NCBI GenBank assembly: GCA_947073765.1
Contig: CAMTMZ010000014.1
Location: 1-55,338, forward strand
Length of the DNA stretch: 55,338 nt
Reading direction: 5' to 3'
Source of the DNA: an uncultured Bacillota bacterium
GTDB taxonomy: Bacteria; Bacillota; Clostridia; Oscillospirales; Oscillospiraceae
The translations under genes and the position numbers were made by a program. The number at the start of each line of letters is the position of its first letter. The stretch's first letter is position 1. A model generated the notes under the pieces. That model did not search any database. It was given only the letters and a program-made list of their open reading frames with translations, and had not been told where the DNA came from. Of the stretch, positions 50,499 through 55,338 are shown in pieces.

Positions 50499-51128
50499 AT
50501 GAGAACCAAAAAGGCCGACTGGTCTCAGCTGTGGAAGCGGAACGCGGTGGTGGCGGCAATCGCCCTGTTTGTATGCGCGGCGGTGTATCTGAACTGGAAC
50601 TATGACAAAGAGGCGGGCACCGACGCGGGGAAAACCCTGGGACAGTCCGCCATGGTGGGGGGCAAGACCAGCGACCCTCTGGTAAAAGGGGACAGTTCGC
50701 TCCAGGCCGGGGAAGGCGCAGAAGGGGAGACCGGCGGCGTGCAGACCGGCGCCGGGACCCAACAGGAGGGAAGCGGCGCCTACTTTGCCACCGCCCGGCT
50801 TAACCGGCAGCAGGCCAGGGACAGCGCCCTGTCTCTGCTGCAGGACGCCGCCGCCCGGGAGGACGCCGACGAGGCGGTAAAAAATCAGCTCAATGACAAC
50901 ATTCAGACCATGGCCGACTACACCGTGACCGAGGCACAGATTGAGAACCTGGTGGTGGCCAAGGGGTATACCGACTGCGTGGCCTTTATTGGGGAGGACG
51001 CCCTGTCGCTGGCGGTATCTGCGCCGGAGGGGGGGCTCACTGAGACCGACACCGCCAAGATTGTGGATGTGGTAAACCAGACTGCCGGGTTTACCGCCGA
51101 CCAGATCCATATTATTGAGGTGGAGTGA
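50499..51128 (+). CDS. spoIIIAH: Stage III sporulation protein AH
   Basis: Predicted 209 residues. One transmembrane helix (NAVVAAIALFVCAAVYLNW, about 15-33), a disordered Gly-rich linker (about 40-95) and the C-terminal ring-building domain (FATARLNRQQARDSALSLLQ, VVAKGYTDCVAFIGEDALSLAV, TAGFTADQIHIIEV). SpoIIIAH meets forespore SpoIIQ across the intermembrane space. It starts 63 bases after spoIIIAG behind AAGGAGG. Confidence 0.95.
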   Translation: MRTKKADWSQLWKRNAVVAAIALFVCAAVYLNWNYDKEAGTDAGKTLGQSAMVGGKTSDPLVKGDSSLQAGEGAEGETGGVQTGAGTQQEGSGAYFATARLNRQQARDSALSLLQDAAAREDADEAVKNQLNDNIQTMADYTVTEAQIENLVVAKGYTDCVAFIGEDALSLAVSAPEGGLTETDTAKIVDVVNQTAGFTADQIHIIEVE

Positions 51129-51146
51129 AGTTTTTTGCCTGCGAGG

Positions 51147-51175
51147 TTGTCAAATGGGGAAAAGTGTGGTAATAT
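51147..51175 (+). promoter_or_regulatory. Promoter upstream of the Asp23 gene
   Basis: TTGTCA (51147-51152), 17 bases, TAATAT (51170-51175), about 40 bases before the ATG. It suggests vegetative expression separate from spoIIIA. Confidence 0.7.
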
Positions 51176-51216
51176 AACAACAGCCGTTTGAAAACTGGAA
51201 ACAGGAGTGGTATCAT

Positions 51217-51567
51217 ATGGGCGAAAGTAAGGACTATGTCTCCCGCTCTGACGAGCTGGGCAATATCCACATCTCTGAAGAGGTGCTGGCGGCCATCTCT
51301 GCCGCCGCCGCCCTGGAGGTGGAGGGCGTGAGCAGCCTGACCAACCCCAGTAAGAAGAACGCCGCCAGAGGGGTTCACATCAAGCTGGAGGAGGAGAAGG
51401 TGGTGGTGGCCATGTCCGTTCTTATGAGCTACGGCCACACCATACCCGAGATGGGCCGGGCCGTGCAGGAGGCAGTGAAGAGCGCCATCGAGTCTATGAG
51501 CGGGCTGGAGGTGGCTGCCGTCAATGTGAGTGTGGGCGGCATCGTCTTCCCCCCCAAGGAGCAGTAA
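51217..51567 (+). CDS. Asp23/Gls24 family envelope stress protein
   Basis: Predicted 116 residues. LGNIHISEEVLAAISAAAALEVEGVSSL, KLEEEKVVVAMSVLMSYGH, IPEMGRAVQEAVKSAIESM and VNVSVGGIVF make up the single Asp23 domain (YqhY/YloU/AmaP group). In B. subtilis such a gene (yqhY) stands beside accBC near spoIIIA; here it follows spoIIIA directly. It is probably cytoplasmic or membrane-associated and linked to envelope homeostasis or lipid synthesis. The start has CAGGAG. Confidence 0.93.
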   Translation: MGESKDYVSRSDELGNIHISEEVLAAISAAAALEVEGVSSLTNPSKKNAARGVHIKLEEEKVVVAMSVLMSYGHTIPEMGRAVQEAVKSAIESMSGLEVAAVNVSVGGIVFPPKEQ

Positions 51568-51602
51568 AAAATCACCCCGCCCACTGGGCGGGGTGATTTT
51601 TT
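51567..51602. terminator. Bidirectional terminator between the Asp23 gene and cheB
   Basis: AAAAATCACCCCGCCC pairs with GGGCGGGGTGATTTTT around a 3-base loop, A-rich on the left and T-rich on the right. It overlaps the last bases of both convergent genes. Confidence 0.92.
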
Positions 51603-52704
51603 ACCATTTTTGCAGCTGCCGCAGCAGGATGCCGGCGATGTCCTCACAGGAGCCCTGAACTTGGACAGCCCCAATGTTGTAGGCCACCATAGGCATGCCG
51701 TAGACCACGCTGGATTCTTTGTCCTGACCGATGGTGTAGGCCCCGGCCTGGCGCATCTTCAGCAGGCCGTCAGCTCCGTCACGGCCCATGCCGGTCATGA
51801 TGATGCCGGCCATCTTGCACTTAACCTGTTCGGCCATGGAGAAGAACAGCGCGTCGACAGAGGGGCGGTGGCCGCTGACCTTTTCGCCGGGCAGGCAGCT
51901 CACAGTGTACCGGGAGCCGGACCGGACAATCCGCATCTGGAAGTCCGCCGGGGCCAGAAGGGCCAGTCCCCGGTGGAGCTCATCGCCGGATTTGGCCTCC
52001 CGCACCTCCATGTGGCACAGGCGGTTGAGCCGCTCAGCATACATTTGGGTGAAGCCGATGGGCATGTGCTGGACAATCAGCATGCCCGGGATGTCGGCGG
52101 GCAGGCGCTTCATGACCTCCAGAGTGGCCTCGGTACCGCCAGTGGAGGCGCCAAGGCCGATGATGACGTTATCCAGAGAGGGGTGATTGCCCAGAAGCGG
52201 GGGAGCGGGCAGGGCCGGCTTGACACCGGTGGTGGGCAGATGATACCCCCCGGATGGGGCGGAACCGGGCTTGGGGTGGGCCAGGATAGGAGCGCCGGGC
52301 TTAGGGCGCACCTTGGCCCCGGCGGCGGAGATCACCTTACCGGTGAGGGCACGGATGAAAGCCTCGTTTTTTCCCGGCTCCGGCTTGCGGACAAAGTCCA
52401 CCGCGCCGGCGGACAGCGCATCAAAAACCCGCAGATCCAGGGAGGATACCAGAATCACTGGCAGAGGGATGACGGGGAGCAGCTGCTTCAAAAAGTCAAT
52501 GCCGTTCATGCCGGGCATCTCCACGTCCAGGGTCATCACATCGGGCCGGACCTGGTCGATCTTGGCGCGGGCGTCCTTGGCGTTGAAGCTGGTAGCCACT
52601 ACCTCGATCTGAGGGGAGGCGTTGAGTCCGTTGGAAATCATGGTGCGGGCGAGAATGGAGTCGTCCACCACCATAACACGTATTTTCTTATTGGATGGCC
52701 ACAT
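51601..52704 (-). CDS. cheB: Chemotaxis protein-glutamate methylesterase CheB
   Basis: Predicted 367 residues. N-terminal receiver domain (VMVVDDSILARTMI, phosphoacceptor Asp60 in MTLDVEMPGM, SAGAVDFVRKP), a Pro-rich linker (about 130-175), and the C-terminal methylesterase with the triad Ser187 (GLGASTGG), His213 (VQHMP) and Asp309 (MGRDGA). It removes methyl groups from chemoreceptors and deamidates Gln. AAGGAGAG precedes ATG. It is the last gene of the che run. Confidence 0.97.
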   Translation of the reverse strand: MWPSNKKIRVMVVDDSILARTMISNGLNASPQIEVVATSFNAKDARAKIDQVRPDVMTLDVEMPGMNGIDFLKQLLPVIPLPVILVSSLDLRVFDALSAGAVDFVRKPEPGKNEAFIRALTGKVISAAGAKVRPKPGAPILAHPKPGSAPSGGYHLPTTGVKPALPAPPLLGNHPSLDNVIIGLGASTGGTEATLEVMKRLPADIPGMLIVQHMPIGFTQMYAERLNRLCHMEVREAKSGDELHRGLALLAPADFQMRIVRSGSRYTVSCLPGEKVSGHRPSVDALFFSMAEQVKCKMAGIIMTGMGRDGADGLLKMRQAGAYTIGQDKESSVVYGMPMVAYNIGAVQVQGSCEDIAGILLRQLQKW

Positions 52705-52756
52705 GGCACTCTCTCCTTTGACAGGGAGCCAAGATCATCCCAACCCGGGACGGGGC

Positions 52757-53563
52757 TCATTTTTTCTGGAAGGTGGACGGCGCTATCGTGGCGTAGGGCG
52801 CATCCTTGCTCAGGTTTTCCGAGTGGCTGATCATGAGATAGCCGCCGGGATTGGTAGCGTCATAGAAGCGGCGTACCAGGGCGTCTTTGGTGGGCTGATC
52901 AAAATAGATCATGACGTTGCGGCAGAAGATTACATCGAACTTGATGCGGAATTTGATGGGGTCCATCAGGTTGAAGGTCTGAAAAATGACGTTGTTGCGA
53001 ATTTCCGGAGAGACGGAGTAGCGGGTGCCCTCCACCTTCTTGAAATAGCGCTTGCGCCAGGATTCGGGCAGGGTGTCCGGCAGCTCGTAGATGCCCTTTT
53101 TGGCGGTGGCCAGGGCCTTTTGGGAGATATCAGTGGCCAGGATGCGGGTGTCCCACTGGGAGGCCTGCATACCCAAATAGTCTTTGATGTACATGGAAAG
53201 ATTATAAGGTTCCTCTCCGCTGGAGCAGCCGGCGCTCCAGATCGCCAGAGATTTTTTCCTCTGGTATTTGCGCACCAGATCAGGCAGGATGACCTTGGTG
53301 AAGAAGTCGAAGTGCTCTGTCTCCCGCATGAAAAAGGTGTAGTTGGTGGTGAGGCGGTTTAAGACCTGCTCAATCTTTTGGGGGTCCTTCTCCTTGAGCA
53401 GCTGAGTGACAAATTCGGAAAAGCTAGTATAGCCCTGTTCGGTGAGCATGGAGGAGAGGCGGCTTGTGACCAGCTGCCGTTTCTGCTGCAGGGTAATGCC
53501 GTATTGGGACTTGATAAAGTTTGTCAGTTTGCGAAAATCTTCATCCGAGATGGGCTGTATCAT
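52757..53563 (-). CDS. cheR: Chemotaxis protein methyltransferase CheR
   Basis: Predicted 268-residue SAM-dependent methyltransferase that adds methyl groups to receptor glutamates. The N-terminal helical domain (SDEDFRKLTNFIKSQYGITL) is followed by TNYTFFMRETEHFDFF, the SAM motif IWSAGCSSGEEPYNLSMY, VIFCRNVMIYFD and LMISHSENLS. Length is normal. The start has AAGGGAGGGAG. Confidence 0.97.
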   Translation of the reverse strand: MIQPISDEDFRKLTNFIKSQYGITLQQKRQLVTSRLSSMLTEQGYTSFSEFVTQLLKEKDPQKIEQVLNRLTTNYTFFMRETEHFDFFTKVILPDLVRKYQRKKSLAIWSAGCSSGEEPYNLSMYIKDYLGMQASQWDTRILATDISQKALATAKKGIYELPDTLPESWRKRYFKKVEGTRYSVSPEIRNNVIFQTFNLMDPIKFRIKFDVIFCRNVMIYFDQPTKDALVRRFYDATNPGGYLMISHSENLSKDAPYATIAPSTFQKK

Positions 53564-53601
53564 CTCAGAGCTCCCTCCCTTTCGGTGATGTGGTAAAAAG
53601 C

Positions 53602-54090
53602 TCAGTCGTGGAGCAGCAGCTCGCAGTCCAGCTCAAGCATGGTGTTGCCGTCAGGCAGGGTGCACATGCCGGACACCATAATCTGCCCGGAACTGGTGGG
53701 AACCGGCAGAATGGCGTCCAGAGGGACGTCTACCATCTGTTCCACCATGTCCACCAGGATGCCCACCATGTTGCCGTCCACGTCCACCACGACGCCGCAG
53801 AAGTTGTCCTTCTCCGGCTTGCCCAGACGCAGGCGAATATCCACCATGGGGACGATCTGCCCCCGCAGATTGATGACGCCCCGCACATAGTTGGGCACCC
53901 GGGGGAGGTAGGTAATGGCATAGCCGGTGATAATGTCCTTCACCTGCTCGGCCTTGATGCCGTACATCAGTCCGTCGGAAGAGAAGATCAGGTATTTTTC
54001 AGTGGCGATCTCGGGTATTAGATCGTTATAGTTGTCCATATCGGCCTCGGTAGCGAAGAGGACCTCTTCAGATTTTGAGATATGTGCCAT
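53602..54090 (-). CDS. cheW: Chemotaxis coupling protein CheW
   Basis: Predicted 162 residues. The core CheW fold (about 28-160) is visible as YLIFSSDGLMYGIKAEQVKDII, ITYLPRVPNYVRGVINLRGQIVPMVDIRLRLG across neighbouring blocks, and VGILVDMVEQMVDVP. A short acidic N-terminal extension (about 1-27) precedes it. It bridges receptors and CheA. It lies 28 bases after cheA. Confidence 0.96.
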   Translation of the reverse strand: MAHISKSEEVLFATEADMDNYNDLIPEIATEKYLIFSSDGLMYGIKAEQVKDIITGYAITYLPRVPNYVRGVINLRGQIVPMVDIRLRLGKPEKDNFCGVVVDVDGNMVGILVDMVEQMVDVPLDAILPVPTSSGQIMVSGMCTLPDGNTMLELDCELLLHD

Positions 54091-54118
54091 AATTTAGCGC
54101 TCCCTTCTGCTCGCCCGG

Positions 54119-55338
54119 TCAAGCTACGTTGTGGGCGGCGGTATACACGTTGATCACGTCCAGAATGATGCTGATGCTGCCGTCGCCCAGGATGCTGCAC
54201 CCGGTGATACCGAAATTCTTTACTCCAAAGCTGTTGACATAATTGGGCAGAGGCTTGACCACGATCTGGTGCTCACCGATGAGCTCATCCACAAACAGGC
54301 AGTAGGAGCGCTCTCCGGCCTCCACCCACATGAGGATGCCATCCTCAATGTTGTCGCAGCCCTGCTCCATGCAGAACAGCTCCTTGGCCCGGATGATGGG
54401 GTAGAAGTTGTCCCGGATCTTGACCATCTCTCCCTGGGCGGGGTCATGAATGACGTCGCCGGCGGTCACCTTCAGGGAGGACTGGATGGAGTTGATGGGA
54501 ATGGTGAACATGGAGTCGCCTACAGCAACTTCCATGCCGTCCATGATGGCCATGGTCAGGGGGATTTTCAGAGTGGTGGTCATACCCTTGCCCCACTCAC
54601 TGGAGATGGACACTGTGCCGCCTACGTCGGCCACATTTTTCTTCACCACGTCCATGCCGACGCCGCGGCCGGAGTACTCGGTGACCTCTACGTTGGTGGA
54701 GAAGCCGGGCATCATCAGGAAGTTGAGAATCTCCTTTTGGCTGTAATCGTGATCGGGGATGGCCAGGCCCTGGCGGATGGCCTTGTTCAGCACGGCCTGG
54801 GTGTCTACCCCCTGGCCGTCGTCTTTGATTTCAATGATGACCTCGCTGCCGGTGTGCCGGGCGGAGAGAATCACCTCTCCCACCGGGTCCTTGCCGGCGG
54901 CGATGCGGTCGGCCTCATGTTCCTCCAGGCCGTGGTCCATGGAGTTGCGCACGATGTGCATGATGGGGTCGCCGATGGCGTCCACAATGGTTTTGTCCAC
55001 CTCGGTGTCCTCGCCCACCAGAGTGAGCTTGGCCCGCTTGCCCAGTTTTTTGCTCATATCCCGCACGATGCGGTTCATCTTCTGGAAGGTGCCGGAGACA
55101 GGCACCATGCGCAGGGACATGGACACATCCTGAAGGTCGTCGGTGAGCTTGCGCAGGTCACGGGCGGATTTGGTGAAGTTATCAAGCCGCAGCCCCTTCA
55201 GGTCGGGGGAGGAGGTGACCATGGATTCGGTAATGACAATCTCACTGACCACCGCCATCAGCTGGTCCAGCTTGGACAGGTTGACGCTGATGAGGCTCTC
55301 CTTGGCGTGCTGCTGGCCTGGGGCGGCTGGCGGGGGCG
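54119..55338 (-). CDS. cheA: Chemotaxis histidine kinase CheA, C-terminal part (cut by window edge)
   Basis: The frame is open to the end of the window, giving the last 405 or so residues. They start in a Pro/Ala/Gln linker, then the P3 dimerisation domain (ISVNLSKLDQLMAVVSEIVI), the P4 ATPase domain (IMHIVRNSMDHGLEEHE as N box, IKDDGQGVD, GRGVGMDVVKKNV) and the P5 CheW-like domain (about the last 135 residues, ending SISIILDVINVYTAAHNVA). The His-containing P1 domain lies outside the window, so the true start is not seen; an ATG at 55258 is internal. It is the first visible gene of cheA-cheW-cheR-cheB. Confidence 0.96.
   Translation of the reverse strand, partial: PPPAAPGQQHAKESLISVNLSKLDQLMAVVSEIVITESMVTSSPDLKGLRLDNFTKSARDLRKLTDDLQDVSMSLRMVPVSGTFQKMNRIVRDMSKKLGKRAKLTLVGEDTEVDKTIVDAIGDPIMHIVRNSMDHGLEEHEADRIAAGKDPVGEVILSARHTGSEVIIEIKDDGQGVDTQAVLNKAIRQGLAIPDHDYSQKEILNFLMMPGFSTNVEVTEYSGRGVGMDVVKKNVADVGGTVSISSEWGKGMTTTLKIPLTMAIMDGMEVAVGDSMFTIPINSIQSSLKVTAGDVIHDPAQGEMVKIRDNFYPIIRAKELFCMEQGCDNIEDGILMWVEAGERSYCLFVDELIGEHQIVVKPLPNYVNSFGVKNFGITGCSILGDGSISIILDVINVYTAAHNVA

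Overview
The window looks like ordinary chromosome from a GC-rich, spore-forming, motile member of the Clostridia, most like the Oscillospiraceae (Flavonifractor/Intestinimonas/Oscillibacter type). This is inferred from several features: a complete spoIIIAA-AH sporulation operon, a V-type ATPase operon, che genes, Firmicutes-style synteny (yhbY-nadD-yqeK-rsfS; nnr-lipoprotein-alr-mazF), a T-box leader, AGGAGG ribosome binding sites and frequent GTG/TTG starts. I saw no rRNA, tRNA, CRISPR array, transposase or phage gene. Both ends cut a gene: argG on the left and cheA on the right.

Layout: 1-4.9 kb is an arginine operon (argG-argH-argJ-argB-argF) closed by a strong terminator. 4.9-12.1 kb runs on the minus strand: a DUF4358-transglutaminase lipoprotein, a threonine aldolase, and pheT-pheS preceded by a polysaccharide deacetylase. 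A T-box leader with a Phe (UUC) specifier heads that run. 12.1-18.8 kb runs on the plus strand: a two-gene SufC/SufB-like Fe-S system behind an operator-like promoter, nnr, a YdcC/GerS-like lipoprotein, alr, a mazF without its antitoxin, and a secreted protein of unknown function. 18.9-27.9 kb carries smc, a small zinc-ribbon membrane protein, ftsY, rdgB, yhbY, a nadD-yqeK fusion, an LCP protein and rsfS. 28-32 kb has a lipid kinase, azlCD with a coupled SDR, and a DUF4015-like protein. 32.2-41 kb is a nine-gene V-ATPase operon in the order of Enterococcus hirae ntpFIKECGABD. 41-46.2 kb is more accessory: two unknown proteins, a minus-strand trio of two esterases and an ATP-grasp ligase, and a TfoX-C-only protein. 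46.3-51.6 kb is spoIIIAA-AH plus an Asp23 protein. 51.6-55.3 kb is a minus-strand cheA-cheW-cheR-cheB operon.

Most noteworthy: (i) ArgB sits in an intact arginine operon but lacks several canonical catalytic residues; (ii) a dispersed paired-palindrome repeat lies between co-directional genes at four places; (iii) a Phe T-box reads first into a polysaccharide deacetylase; (iv) tandem CCCTAT/ATAGGG palindromes overlap the promoter of the minimal Suf system; (v) the orphan mazF follows a structured leader; (vi) the proteolipid carries the Na+ ligand set; (vii) the esterase-esterase-ATP-grasp trio is the best candidate for an undescribed pathway.
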